Assembly: GCF_003955715.1 (NCBI RefSeq)
Contig: NZ_CP034463.1
Coordinates: 1,674,001 to 1,738,000, forward strand
Direction of reading: 5' to 3'
Length of the DNA stretch: 64,000 nucleotides
Source of the DNA: Streptomyces aquilus
GTDB lineage: Bacteria > Actinomycetota > Actinomycetes > Streptomycetales > Streptomycetaceae
A program made the translations under genes and the position numbers. Of this stretch, positions 16,916 to 25,377 are shown in pieces. Within the stretch, counting starts at the first letter, position 1. Every line of letters starts with the position of its first letter. The notes beneath the pieces were generated by a model. That model saw only the letters and a list, made by a program, of their open reading frames with translations, ran no database searches and was not told the DNA's origin.

Positions 16916-17449
16916 GTGCACGGACCGGCTTCGCCCGGCTGGCTGCTGGTCGCGCTGTGTGCGGCGACCGGGGCCTACTGCCTGCTGCGGATGCGCAGCG
17001 ACGTCGAGGAGCAGCGCCGCGCGGCGGGCGGCGAGGCGCTCATGGGCTTCGGCATGGCCGCGATGGCCGTCCCGGCCGCGGTGTTCACCCCGCCGTCCTG
17101 GGCCTGGGCGGCGTACGCGACGGTGTTCGGTGCGGCCGCCATACGGGCCCTGTGGGCGGCGCGGACCAGTGCCCACCATCTGCATCACCTGGTGGGGGCG
17201 TCGGCGATGGTCTACATGGCGGTCGTGATGGCGGCGTCGCCCGGACATCACGGCGGCGGCTCCGGGATTCCCGCGCTGACGGGGGCCCTGCTCCTCTACT
17301 TCATGGGCTATGTGCTGCTCTCCGGTGTGCGGCTGGTGCCCGTCACGGCCGGGGGCGGAACCGTCGCGTGGGGCGACCGGCCCGAAGTGGCGCGGGCGTG
17401 CCGGTTGTCGATGGGGATCGCGATGGTGGCGATGCTGGCGACGCTCTGA
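16916..17449 (+). CDS. DUF5134 family membrane protein
   Basis: A 177-residue integral membrane protein of the DUF5134 family, function unknown. Six hydrophobic segments are visible, with short loops. Histidine-rich positions (TSAHHLHHLVGASAMVYMAV and SPGHHGGGSG) hint at metal binding near the membrane surface. The GTG at 16916 has GGGGAGG 5 nt upstream; an earlier ATG at 16856 has no ribosome site. It lies 94 bp before the M56 peptidase gene on the same strand, a recurrent neighbourhood in streptomycetes, so a joint envelope role is plausible. Confidence 0.82.
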   Translation: MHGPASPGWLLVALCAATGAYCLLRMRSDVEEQRRAAGGEALMGFGMAAMAVPAAVFTPPSWAWAAYATVFGAAAIRALWAARTSAHHLHHLVGASAMVYMAVVMAASPGHHGGGSGIPALTGALLLYFMGYVLLSGVRLVPVTAGGGTVAWGDRPEVARACRLSMGIAMVAMLATL

Positions 17450-17543
17450 CGACTCGGGACTCCTGCGGCCACTGCCGTGTCCTGCGTCACTTTGCCGCGG
17501 GATGCCGTACCGGTGGGCGGCGGGCCGCTCATAGGGTGCTCCC

Positions 17544-18488
17544 ATGATGGTCCCCGCGGCACTGTTGCTGCTCGGCGCCCTGACCGCCGTAGTCGCCCCT
17601 CGGCTGCTCGCCCGGTCCGACTGGCCGGACCGCGAACCGGTGGTCGCGCTGTGGGTGTGGCAGTGCGCGGTGGCGGCCGTCCTCCTGTGCTGCGCCCTGT
17701 CGATGACACTGAGCGCGGCGGCGGCCTGGCAGGCGGTACGCGGTCACGTCTTCGCGCCGGCGCCGCGCGCGGTGGTGGAGGCCTACGCGCTCGGGGCGGG
17801 CGGCACCTGGGCGGCGACAACGGCCGTGGCGCTGGCGCTCGGTGGGGTGTGGAGCGCGGCGATGCTGGTGCGTGAGGTCGCCCGGGCGCGGGCGCGGCGT
17901 CGGCTGCGCCGGGCCGAACTCCTGGTGCGGGCCCCGCTGTTGCCCGGCGAGGAGAGCGGCACCAGTCGTCTCGTGGTCCTTGAGGGTGAGCGCCCGGACG
18001 CCTGGTGGCTGTCGGGTCCGGCACCTCAACTGGTCGTCACCACGGCCGCGTTGCGGCGCCTGAAGGGCCGTCAGCTCGATGCCCTGCTGGCCCATGAGGA
18101 GGGGCACGCGCAGGCTCGGCACGACTGGCTGCTGCACTGCTCGTCGGCGTTGGCGGGCGGGTTTCCGCAGGTGCCGGTGTTCGCCGCGTTCCGCGACGAG
18201 ATGCACCGGCTGGTCGAACTCGCCGCGGACGACATGGCGTCCCGCCGCTTCGGCCGGTTGACCACGGCGCTGGCGCTGGTGGAACTCAACGAGGACCGGG
18301 GCGTGTTCGGGCCCGGCCCGACCCCGCACGCCCATGTCCCCCAGCGGGTCCACCGCCTCCTCACGCCCCCGGACCGGCTGCCGGCCACCCGCCGCCTCGG
18401 CCTGACGGCGACGGCGGCGCTGGTGCCGATGGTGCCGCTCCTTGTGGCGTTCGTACCCGGGTTGCGCGCGCTGGGCTGGGGCGGCTGA
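17544..18488 (+). CDS. M56 family membrane metallopeptidase
   Basis: A 314-residue BlaR1/M56-like zinc metallopeptidase. N-terminal membrane helices (residues ~2-20, 35-57, 84-106) precede the catalytic block LLAHEEGHAQARHDWLLH, with HExxH, and the third ligand region VELAADDMASRRFG. A C-terminal helix (TATAALVPMVPLLVAFVPGL) ends the chain. There is no penicillin-binding sensor domain and no BlaI gene nearby, so this is the short sensorless type. TAGGGT lies 6 nt before the ATG (leaderless). Peptidase substrate unknown. Confidence 0.9.
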   Translation: MMVPAALLLLGALTAVVAPRLLARSDWPDREPVVALWVWQCAVAAVLLCCALSMTLSAAAAWQAVRGHVFAPAPRAVVEAYALGAGGTWAATTAVALALGGVWSAAMLVREVARARARRRLRRAELLVRAPLLPGEESGTSRLVVLEGERPDAWWLSGPAPQLVVTTAALRRLKGRQLDALLAHEEGHAQARHDWLLHCSSALAGGFPQVPVFAAFRDEMHRLVELAADDMASRRFGRLTTALALVELNEDRGVFGPGPTPHAHVPQRVHRLLTPPDRLPATRRLGLTATAALVPMVPLLVAFVPGLRALGWGG

Positions 18489-18581
18489 GCGGCGTGCGCT
18501 GCGGAGGGCTCGCCACCTCCTGATCCGCGGGACGACCGGCGGAATTGGCCTCCGGCCCCCGTGGTCGGCGAGGATCGTTGT

Positions 18582-19253
18582 ATGCACTCCCCGCCCGTCG
18601 ACGCCCCGCCCAGCCCGCCGGACCACCGCACGGCAGTCCGCGCGGCCGGGGTCCTGGGCGTCTGCTCCGTACTGCTCCTCACGCTCGTCGCGGTCCGCTG
18701 GCGCCCCCTGATGAGCTTCGACGGGGACATCGCCGACACGACGCACCGGTGGGCGGTCGAGGAATCCGGGCTGACCCACGCGTTCCGCATCCTGACGGAC
18801 TGGGTGTGGGACCCGTGGACGATGCGACTGCTGTGCGCGGTGGTCGTGGTGTGGCTGGTGTGGAGACGGTCGGCGTGGTGGACGGCGGGCTGGCTGGCGG
18901 TCACGTGCGCGGTCGGCACGCTGATCCAGCAGTCCCTCAAGGCGGCCGTGGACCGCCCCCGCCCGGTCTGGCCGGACCCGGTCGACACGGCCCACTTCGC
19001 GGCGTACCCCTCCGGCCACGCCATGACGGCCACGGTCGTCCTGGGCCTCCTGCTGTGGCTCCTGCACCACCACGGCGTGGGCGGCGCCCTGTGGCGCACC
19101 GCCCTCACCCTCTCCGTCGTCTCCGTCCTGGGCGTCGGCCTCACCCGCATCTGGCTGGGCGTCCACTGGACCACGGACGTCCTCGGCGGCTGGCTGCTCG
19201 GGGGCCTGGTGGTGGCGGTGGCGGTACTGCTGCACGGGCGTCGACAGCCGTGA
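18582..19253 (+). CDS. PAP2-family membrane phosphatase
   Basis: A 223-residue type-2 phosphatidic acid phosphatase with six predicted helices. All three signature blocks are present: KAAVDRPRP (C1), YPSGHAMT (C2, catalytic His) and TRIWLGVHWTTDVLGG (C3, nucleophilic His and Asp). These enzymes dephosphorylate lipid phosphates, including phosphatidate and undecaprenyl pyrophosphate, on the outer membrane leaflet. GAGGAT at 18570-18575 is 6 nt before ATG 18582, so a leaderless mRNA is likely. The gene lies between the M56 peptidase and a HAD protein, all on the plus strand. Confidence 0.92.
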   Translation: MHSPPVDAPPSPPDHRTAVRAAGVLGVCSVLLLTLVAVRWRPLMSFDGDIADTTHRWAVEESGLTHAFRILTDWVWDPWTMRLLCAVVVVWLVWRRSAWWTAGWLAVTCAVGTLIQQSLKAAVDRPRPVWPDPVDTAHFAAYPSGHAMTATVVLGLLLWLLHHHGVGGALWRTALTLSVVSVLGVGLTRIWLGVHWTTDVLGGWLLGGLVVAVAVLLHGRRQP

Positions 19254-19328
19254 GGCAGGCGTGAGCGGGACGCACCCACAGGTGTTCCGGCGCTGAGCGC
19301 GGCACCGTGCGGCTCGTAGGATTTCCGC

Positions 19329-20045
19329 ATGATCGCTGTGCTGTTCGACTTCTCCGGGACCCTCTTCCGTATCGAGTCCGCCGAGTCCTGGCTGCGGGGC
19401 GCGCTCGCCGAGGCCGGGATCGTGCTGCCCGAGCCGGAGGTCGTCGAGACCGCGCGGGCACTGGCGGTGGCGGGGGCGCTGCCGGGTGGCACGAACCCCG
19501 TACGGGTGCCCGAGGAGATGGCCGGGGCGTGGGCGACGCGCGACGAGAGCGCCGAACTGCACCGTGCCGTGTACACCGGGCTGTCGCGCCAGGTGGCGCT
19601 GCCGGACCCGGCGCTGCACGACCTGCTCTACGACCGCCACATGTCCCCGGCCGCCTGGCAGCCCTACCCCGACGCCGGCAAGGTGCTGCGGGCACTGCGC
19701 GAGCGCGGCATCGCCATCGGGGTCGTCAGCAACATCGGCTGGGATCTGCGGCCGGTGTTCCGGGAGCACGGACTCGACCCGTACATCGACGCCTACGCGC
19801 TGTCCTACGAGCACGGCGTCCAGAAGCCCGACACCCGGCTGTTCGCCGCCGCCTGCGCCCACCTCGGCGCCGAGCCCCGCCGCACGCTCATGGTCGGCGA
19901 CGACCGGCGGGCCGACGGCGGGGCCGCCGCTCTGGGGTGCGCGGTGCACTTCGTGGATCACCTGCCGGTGACCGAGCGGCCGGACGGGCTGCTGCCGGTG
20001 CTGGACCTGGTGGACGAGGGCGGAAAGACCTCGGCGTCCGGCTGA
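19329..20045 (+). CDS. HAD-superfamily hydrolase with atypical motif I
   Basis: A 238-residue haloacid-dehalogenase-fold protein with a helical cap after motif I. Motif I reads DFSGTLF, so the nucleophile Asp is present but the second Asp (general acid/base of phosphatases) is Ser. Motif II is VVSNIGW. The lysine lies in GVQKPDTRLF and the acidic motif IV in TLMVGDDRRADGGAA. The missing second Asp argues against ordinary phosphatase activity. TAGGAT at 19317-19322 is 6 nt before the ATG, suggesting a leaderless transcript. A strong hairpin follows the gene. Confidence 0.88.
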   Translation: MIAVLFDFSGTLFRIESAESWLRGALAEAGIVLPEPEVVETARALAVAGALPGGTNPVRVPEEMAGAWATRDESAELHRAVYTGLSRQVALPDPALHDLLYDRHMSPAAWQPYPDAGKVLRALRERGIAIGVVSNIGWDLRPVFREHGLDPYIDAYALSYEHGVQKPDTRLFAAACAHLGAEPRRTLMVGDDRRADGGAAALGCAVHFVDHLPVTERPDGLLPVLDLVDEGGKTSASG

Positions 20046-20092
20046 ACGGCGAGCCAGTAAGTAGCCTCAGGCCACCACTGGGGTGTGAGGAA

Positions 20093-20135
20093 CCGTCCGT
20101 CTCGGACGATCCCCCGCGTCGCCCGAGACGGACGG
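20093..20135 (+). terminator. Hairpin terminator after the HAD gene
   Basis: CCGTCCGTCTCGG (20093-20105) pairs perfectly with CCGAGACGGACGG (20123-20135) across a 17-nt loop, 48 nt after the HAD stop codon. There is no U-tract, as is usual for Streptomyces terminators. It separates the HAD unit from the tetR promoter. Confidence 0.7.
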
Positions 20136-20179
20136 CAGCCCTGACCAGCCGTTTCAGCGGCCGATCCGAACGCGTTGAG

Positions 20180-20204
20180 TATAGTTGGCTGGCAACCAGT
20201 CAAC
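20180..20204 (+). promoter_or_regulatory. tetR -10 box and operator
   Basis: TATAGT (20180-20185) is a good -10 hexamer. Overlapping it is a near-perfect dyad, GTTGGCTGG (20184-20192), CAA, CCAGTCAAC (20196-20204), with arms matching at 8 of 9 positions. It lies 15 nt before the tetR ATG at 20219. The layout is that of an autoregulatory TetR operator at the transcription start. Confidence 0.6.
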
Positions 20205-20218
20205 GCAGGAGTTACAGC

Positions 20219-20908
20219 ATGTCCCCGCGCAGCGCGTCGGTCAATGAAGAATTGCGGCGGCGATCCCGCGAGCGGCTGCTGCAGGCGGCGGTCGAGGTGG
20301 TCAGCGAGCACGGGTACGAGGCGACGACACTCGGCGACATCGCGGACCGGGCCGGCTCCGCGCGGGGACTGGTGTCGTACTACTTCCCCGGCAAGCGCCA
20401 GCTGGTGCAGTCCGCCGTGCACCGGCTGATGAACCGCACGCTGGAGGAGGCGCTGGAGCGGGAGCCGCGCACCGAGGACGGCCGAGAGCGGCTGGCACGG
20501 GCCATCGACGCGATCCTGGGCCTGGCCCGGGACCGTCCGGTGCTGATGCGTCAGCACATGGCGGGGCTGCTCCAGGCCGAGGGGTTCCTGCCGTGTCCGG
20601 AACAGCGGCGCCTGGCCGAGCTGCTGCGGGACACCGTCGCACGCAACGGCTCGCAGGATCCCGACGCCGACTACCCCATGCTGCGGGCCCTGTTGATGGG
20701 CTCGGTCTACGCCGCGCTGGTGCCGGGCGTGCCGATGCCGCTGCCGGTACTGCGCGCCGAACTGTTCAAACGCTACCGGCTGGACTGGGAGTTGGGAGTC
20801 CCGCCGGACACCGAGGCGGCGTCCGGCGGGACGGGCGACACGGATCTGTCGCGGTTCTTCGCGACCGGGGCCGCACCGGAGTGCGACCCTGAGGGTCAGT
20901 CGAAGTAG
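20219..20908 (+). CDS. TetR family transcriptional regulator
   Basis: A 229-residue TetR repressor. The DNA-binding domain is residues ~14-60: RERLLQAAVEVVSEHGYEATTLGDIADRAG, then ARGLVSYYFPGKRQLV with the typical helix-turn-helix and YYFPGK/YYHF-like tail. The C-terminal ligand domain is helical with no recognisable subfamily. ATG 20219 follows GCAGGAG with normal spacing, and an operator-like dyad lies just upstream. Its last 13 bp overlap the 3' end of the convergent LVIVD-repeat gene. Likely targets are itself and possibly the adjacent gene. Confidence 0.92.
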   Translation: MSPRSASVNEELRRRSRERLLQAAVEVVSEHGYEATTLGDIADRAGSARGLVSYYFPGKRQLVQSAVHRLMNRTLEEALEREPRTEDGRERLARAIDAILGLARDRPVLMRQHMAGLLQAEGFLPCPEQRRLAELLRDTVARNGSQDPDADYPMLRALLMGSVYAALVPGVPMPLPVLRAELFKRYRLDWELGVPPDTEAASGGTGDTDLSRFFATGAAPECDPEGQSK

Positions 20909-22398
20909 TCGGGCTGCGTCTGGGTGTTGAGCTCCTTCAGCCGGACCCACTTGGCGGGGTCGGTCCGTCGGTCGCTCAGCTTCAGGACGTCGAAGCCCTT
21001 GGCGATGTCGTTCGAGTAGATGTAGCCGTTGTAGTAGTACGCCGACCAGGAACCGCCGACCCTGAGCGTGTCGGTGGTCAGCGGGCCACGCTCGAAGTAG
21101 CCGATCTCCTTGGGCTTCGAGGAGTCGGTGAACTCCCAGACGGAGACACCGCCCTGGTACCAGGCCTGGACCATGATGTCCTTGCCCTTGACCGGGATCA
21201 GCGAGCCGTTGTGGGCCACACAGTTCTCGGTGTCGGCCTGGTGGCGCGGGATCTTGAAGTAGCTGCGGAAGACGAGCTTGCGCTTGTCGCCCTTGCCGAC
21301 GATGTCGTAGATACCGTCGGCACCCCGGTTCGGGCCGACCGTCGCGTTGCAGGTGGCGGCACCGCCGCCGCCCAACTCGTCGGTGAAGACGACCTTGTTG
21401 GCCTTCTGGTTGAAGGTCGCCGAGTGCCAGAACGCGAAGTTCACGTTGTCCTGCACCTGGTCGATGACCTTCGGGTGCTCCGGGTCGGCGATGGAGAACA
21501 GGATGCCGTCACCCATGCACGCCCCCGCGGCGAGGTCCTTCGAGGGCAGCACCGTGATGTCGTGGCAGCCGGTGGTCTTGGAGACACCCGGGTTGGTGGG
21601 CGAGCCCGGGTTGCCGCCGCCGTCCGGGCCCTCACCCGGGAACAGCACCGGGAAGCCCACGACCGCCGCCTTCTCGGGGGCGTTGCGCGGCACCTTGATG
21701 ACCGAGATGCCGTCGTGCGGGGGCTGGCAGTCGGGGTAGGCGGCGTTCGGCGAGTACGAGGAGACGTAGATGTAGACGTTCTTGCGCTCGGGCACCAGCG
21801 TGTGGGTGTGCGAGCCGCAGGCGGTCTCGACGGCGGCGACGTACTTGGGGTTGGTCTTGTCGCTGATGTCGAAGACCTTCATGCCCTCCCAGGAGGACTT
21901 CTCGGTCACCGGCTGCGTGGTGCTGTTGCAACTGCTGTCGCTGCGCGAGGAGTCGGTCGACAGGAACAGCAGGTTGCCGGAGACGGAGATGTCGTTCTGC
22001 GAGCCGGGGCACAGCACCTGGGCGACCGTCTTGGGTGCCTTCGGGTTGCTGATGTCGAAGATGCGGAACCCGTCGTAGTTGCCGGCGAAGGCGTACCTGC
22101 CCTGGAAGGCGAGGTCCGAATTGGTGCCGGCCAGCGCGTCCTTGGGGATGTTGGTCAGGTGCTCGATGTTGTCGGAGTGGACGACCTCGTCCTGGCCGGG
22201 TATCTCGCCGTCGGCTATCGCCGACCGCACCTGCGCCTCGGTGCTCTGCGACACCTCCTTGCCGGAAGCCGCCGTGCCGTCCCCGGGATCGGGCGTGGCC
22301 GCGGCCGGGACGGCTGTCAGCAGGGCCGCGAGGAGTCCGGTCGCGGCGGCGACAACTCCCAGGCGTCTGTGTCGGGTTCGGGGATCTTTCAGGATCAC
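20896..22398 (-). CDS. Secreted LVIVD-repeat (beta-propeller-like) protein
   Basis: A 500-residue exported protein. After the GTG at 22398 (GGGAGGAAG 5 nt upstream) comes a long Sec-type signal with a basic n-region and LGVVAAATGLLAALLTAVPAAA, cleaved near residue 35. The mature part has repeated strands of the LVIVD type (GFRIFDISNPKAPKTVAQVL, GMKVFDISDKTNPKYVAAVE, GILFSIADPEHPKVIDQVQ), expected to form a propeller. Several cysteines and histidines (CGSHTHTL, TGCHDITV, NCVAHNGS) could bind metal. It diverges from the DUF305 lipoprotein across 191 bp; the two probably act together outside the cell. Confidence 0.88.
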   Translation of the reverse strand: MILKDPRTRHRRLGVVAAATGLLAALLTAVPAAATPDPGDGTAASGKEVSQSTEAQVRSAIADGEIPGQDEVVHSDNIEHLTNIPKDALAGTNSDLAFQGRYAFAGNYDGFRIFDISNPKAPKTVAQVLCPGSQNDISVSGNLLFLSTDSSRSDSSCNSTTQPVTEKSSWEGMKVFDISDKTNPKYVAAVETACGSHTHTLVPERKNVYIYVSSYSPNAAYPDCQPPHDGISVIKVPRNAPEKAAVVGFPVLFPGEGPDGGGNPGSPTNPGVSKTTGCHDITVLPSKDLAAGACMGDGILFSIADPEHPKVIDQVQDNVNFAFWHSATFNQKANKVVFTDELGGGGAATCNATVGPNRGADGIYDIVGKGDKRKLVFRSYFKIPRHQADTENCVAHNGSLIPVKGKDIMVQAWYQGGVSVWEFTDSSKPKEIGYFERGPLTTDTLRVGGSWSAYYYNGYIYSNDIAKGFDVLKLSDRRTDPAKWVRLKELNTQTQPDYFD

Positions 22399-22450
22399 TG
22401 CTTCCTCCCTGGTGCCGTTCGCCTCGGAACGGTTCACACACCACCGAAGT

Positions 22451-22464
22451 ATGGTCTTGACCAT
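22451..22464. promoter_or_regulatory. 14-bp palindrome between LVIVD and DUF305 genes
   Basis: ATGGTC-TT-GACCAT is a perfect dyad 53 bp before the LVIVD-repeat gene start. On the minus strand it falls between TTGGTG and ATACTT, promoter-like hexamers about 17 bp apart, so it may be an operator for that gene. The other end of this 191-bp gap (towards 22589) shows only AGGAGG before DUF305 and a weak TAGGAC -10 candidate. Confidence 0.4.
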
Positions 22465-22589
22465 GCACACACCAACAGGGGGCAACAGAATCGCAATGAA
22501 GTTTTCTGCTCGATAATCCGCGGAAGCGTGCTAGGACAGTCACGGCACTCACAAGGTGCCACCCAACCCACCTGTCACAGGAGGCCGTT

Positions 22590-23228
22590 GTGCTCATCCG
22601 CCGCGCGTCCCTCGCCACGGTGACCGTTCTGGTGCTGCTCGGCCTCGGGGCCTGCGACTCCGACTCGGATGCCAAGTCGGCGGCGGCGACCGGCCCTTCG
22701 GTGCTCGCACCCGGCGAGCCCGGCGAGGCGAACCGCACCCTGTCCGCCGAGGAGGCCGCCGACCAGCGCGCCGAGGACGACTCCCCCAACTCGGCGGACG
22801 TCTCGTACGCGCGGATGATGATCGTGCACCACACCCAGGCCCTGGAGATGACCGAACTCGCCCCGGATCACGCCGAATCCACCAAGGTAAAGAAGCTCGC
22901 CGAGCGCATCGCGGCGGCCCAGGGGCCGGAGATCGAGGCCATGGAGAGCTGGCTGACGTCGTACGGCAAGGACCCGAAGGGCGGGGCGCACGACCACGCC
23001 TCGATGCCGGGCATGGCCACCGAGGCGCAGCTGAAGAAGCTGAAGGCGGCCAAGGGGAAGGCCTTCGACCAGCTCTTCCTCACCCTGATGATCACGCATC
23101 ACGAAGGGGCGCTCACCATGGCCACGGACGTGAAGGGGCAGGGCAACAACATCCGTATCGAGGAGATGGCCGACGACGTGGTCGCCCAGCAGACGAGCGA
23201 GATCTCCCGGATGCGGGACATGCTGTGA
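22590..23228 (+). CDS. DUF305 family lipoprotein
   Basis: A 212-residue DUF305 protein (four-helix, ferritin-like fold), exported and lipid-anchored. The signal is basic then VTVLVLLGLGAC, with the lipobox cysteine at residue 22. Two copies of the family motif are visible: YARMMIVHHTQALEMTELA and FLTLMITHHEGALTMATDV. Their paired histidines and methionines are good candidates for copper or other metal ligands. The GTG start at 22590 has AGGAGG 5 nt upstream. It is divergent from the LVIVD-repeat gene, a pairing that recurs in streptomycetes (recollection). A role in metal homeostasis is inference. Confidence 0.92.
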   Translation: MLIRRASLATVTVLVLLGLGACDSDSDAKSAAATGPSVLAPGEPGEANRTLSAEEAADQRAEDDSPNSADVSYARMMIVHHTQALEMTELAPDHAESTKVKKLAERIAAAQGPEIEAMESWLTSYGKDPKGGAHDHASMPGMATEAQLKKLKAAKGKAFDQLFLTLMITHHEGALTMATDVKGQGNNIRIEEMADDVVAQQTSEISRMRDML

Positions 23229-23237
23229 CGGGCTTGC

Positions 23238-23756
23238 TCAGCGGCGCGCGTGACGTGGCGTCAGATAGCCCGCGTCACGCGCCTGCGCGATCATCCTGAG
23301 CGACTTGCGGCGGCTGTGCCCGGTCGCGCACATCACCGCGAGCACCGGGTCGACGCCCTCCTCCTGGGCCGCCCGGTACTCCTGCGCGACGAGCCACCGC
23401 CCCTCGACACCCCGCGGCCACGCGGGCCGGGCCCGCCGCGCGACGCCCGGCTCCCCCTCCTCCTCCGCCACCGGTCCGAGGCCGCACGCCTCGAAGAGCG
23501 GGCCCTCGATCCAGTCGGCGAGGACCGCGAGGTCGTCGAGGGAGAGCGCCGGCTGGGCGCGCACGTCCTCCAGGGAGGCGCAGCCGTCCGCCACCACGGC
23601 CAGCAGATCGACCCGGGCGCCGTCGGTGAACGCCAGCCGGACATGGAACCACGAGGTGGCGCCCTCACCCTCCTGCACTTCCCACGCGGGCCAGACGGAC
23701 ACGGCACCGTCCGTCGGACAACGATCAGAAAGATTAAGAAACGATGCTTCTAGCAC
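23238..23756 (-). CDS. DUF6214 family protein
   Basis: A 172-residue cytosolic protein that I recognise as DUF6214, of unknown function. The N-terminal half (VWPAWEVQEGE, SWFHVRLAFTDGARVDLLAVVADG) looks like a small beta-rich module. The C-terminal block HSRRKSLRMIAQARDAGYLTPRHARR resembles a short DNA-contacting helix-turn-helix found in several Streptomyces regulators. The GTG at 23756 has no convincing ribosome site, so a start a few codons downstream is possible. It converges with DUF305 (9-bp gap) and diverges from the ferredoxin reductase gene. Confidence 0.78.
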   Translation of the reverse strand: MLEASFLNLSDRCPTDGAVSVWPAWEVQEGEGATSWFHVRLAFTDGARVDLLAVVADGCASLEDVRAQPALSLDDLAVLADWIEGPLFEACGLGPVAEEEGEPGVARRARPAWPRGVEGRWLVAQEYRAAQEEGVDPVLAVMCATGHSRRKSLRMIAQARDAGYLTPRHARR

Positions 23757-23902
23757 ACACGCAACGTAACCGCATGATCACTTTCCATACCAACGGACAC
23801 GCGTCCTCGGCTGCCTACAGCACCCTGTCAGCGCAGCAGCCGCGGTGCGATGCTGGAGACATCAGCGATCTGCTCTGATCCCCACGGGTAAGGAGTACCG
23901 CC

Positions 23903-25246
23903 GTGCTTCGTGTCGCCGTCGTCGGCTCCGGGCCGAGCGGGTGCTACACCGCCCAGAGCCTCGTCCAGCTGGACCCCGCCGTGTACGTGGACGTCCTGGA
24001 CCGTCTGCCGTGCCCGTACGGACTCGTCCGCTACGGCGTGGCCCCCGACCACGAGAAGATCAAGTCCCTCCAGAACAACCTGCGCACGGTCCTGGAGCAC
24101 GAGCGGGTCCGCTTCCTCGGCGGCGTCAGGATCGGCACCGCCGGAGTGCCGACCGCCCGGCTGCGGGAGCTGTACCACGCCGTCGTGTACTGCGTGGGCG
24201 CGGCGACCGACCGGCACCTCGGCATCCCCGGCGAGGACCTCCCGGGCAGCTTCTCGGCGACCCAGTTCGTGTCCTGGTACAGCGCCCATCCGGACGCCGT
24301 CGACGACGGTTTCGTCCGCGCGGCCCGCTCGGCGGTCGTGATCGGCGTGGGGAACGTCGCCGTCGACGTGACCCGGATGCTGGCCCGCGGCGCCGCCGAA
24401 CTGAGCCCCACGGACATGCCCCAGCCGGCCCTCACCGCACTGACGGCGAGCCGGGTGACGGACGTCCACATGGTCGGCCGCCGCGGCCCCTCCCAGGCCC
24501 GCTTCACCACCAAGGAGCTGCGCGAGCTGGCCGGACTCCCGGACACGCAAGTAGAGGTCGGCCGCGATGAGTTGGCCCTCGACCCGGCCTACCTGGACCC
24601 AGCGGACCTGCCCGCCGCCCAGCGCCGCAACGTGGAGGTGCTGCGGGGCTGGGCCGAGTCCCCGCCGACCGAGACTCCGCGCCGCATCCACCTCCGGTTC
24701 TTCCTTCGCCCCGTCGAACTCCTCGCCGAGGCGGGGCGGGTGGCCGCGGTGCGCTTCGAACGAACGGCACCGGACGGCCACGGCGGCGTCACCGGAACAG
24801 GCCAGTACGAGGAGATCGAGGCCCAGTTGGTGCTGCGCTCGGTGGGCTACCGCGGGGTCCCCCTGGAGGGCCTGCCGTTCGACGAGCAGAACGGCACGGT
24901 CCCCCATCTCGCCGGCCGCGTCCTGCGCGAGGGCGTGGTGGCGCCGGGTGAGTACGTGGCCGGCTGGATCAAGCGGGGCCCCACGGGAGTCATCGGCACG
25001 AACCGTCCGTGCGCGAAGGAGACGGTGACGTCGCTGCTGGAGGACGCCGACATCCTCGTACGCGAGGAGAGGCGGGGGGATCCGCTGGAGGCGTTGCGGG
25101 CCGAGGGGGCGGAGCCGGTGGAGTGGCCGGGCTGGCAGTCGATCGAGCGGGCAGAGGCGGAGTTGGGGGCGTCGCTGGGCCGGACGGTTGTGAAACTCCC
25201 CGATTGGCAGTCCCTCATGACCGCCGCCCGCGGCCAAGGCTCTTAG
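23903..25246 (+). CDS. Ferredoxin-NADP+ reductase, adrenodoxin-reductase type
   Basis: A 447-residue FAD flavoprotein of the FprA/adrenodoxin reductase family, which passes electrons between NADPH and ferredoxins that feed P450s or other oxygenases. The FAD Rossmann motif is VAVVGSGPSGCYTAQ at residues 5-19. LPCPYGLVRYGVAPDHEKIK is the family hallmark. VIGVGNVAVDVTRML is the NADP-binding fold, and GWIKRGPTGVIGTNRPCA closes the FAD site. The GTG at 23903 follows AAGGAG. No ferredoxin gene is adjacent; a P450 lies far away at 60.6 kb. Length is normal. Confidence 0.94.
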   Translation: MLRVAVVGSGPSGCYTAQSLVQLDPAVYVDVLDRLPCPYGLVRYGVAPDHEKIKSLQNNLRTVLEHERVRFLGGVRIGTAGVPTARLRELYHAVVYCVGAATDRHLGIPGEDLPGSFSATQFVSWYSAHPDAVDDGFVRAARSAVVIGVGNVAVDVTRMLARGAAELSPTDMPQPALTALTASRVTDVHMVGRRGPSQARFTTKELRELAGLPDTQVEVGRDELALDPAYLDPADLPAAQRRNVEVLRGWAESPPTETPRRIHLRFFLRPVELLAEAGRVAAVRFERTAPDGHGGVTGTGQYEEIEAQLVLRSVGYRGVPLEGLPFDEQNGTVPHLAGRVLREGVVAPGEYVAGWIKRGPTGVIGTNRPCAKETVTSLLEDADILVREERRGDPLEALRAEGAEPVEWPGWQSIERAEAELGASLGRTVVKLPDWQSLMTAARGQGS

Positions 25247-25248
25247 GG

Positions 25249-25310
25249 GCGTGGGGCTGTATCAATATGCGGCTCCGCCGCGTGGGCGCGAGCAACCACA
25301 CTCAACCCGC
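25249..25310 (+). repeat. Diverged copy of a Streptomyces intergenic repeat
   Basis: The stretch beginning GGGGCGTGGGGCTGT and containing ATGCGGCTCCGCCGCG (a GCGGC/GCCGC mini-hairpin) followed by GGGCGCGAGCAACCAC resembles a short repeat that I recall from many Streptomyces intergenic regions. It follows the reductase stop directly. It may act as a transcription terminator or mRNA-stabilising hairpin. No other copy is obvious in this window. Confidence 0.4.
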
Positions 25311-25377
25311 ACTGAGCAACGAATCCGCAACACCCCCGAAATCAACAATCTGTTCAAGGAGCCTACGGTTCTCGGCC

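Noticed and set aside
17529..19961. 810-codon minus-strand frame opposite the M56, PAP2 and HAD genes
   Set aside because: The plus strand has intact catalytic motifs for all three genes; the antisense translation is repetitive and featureless.
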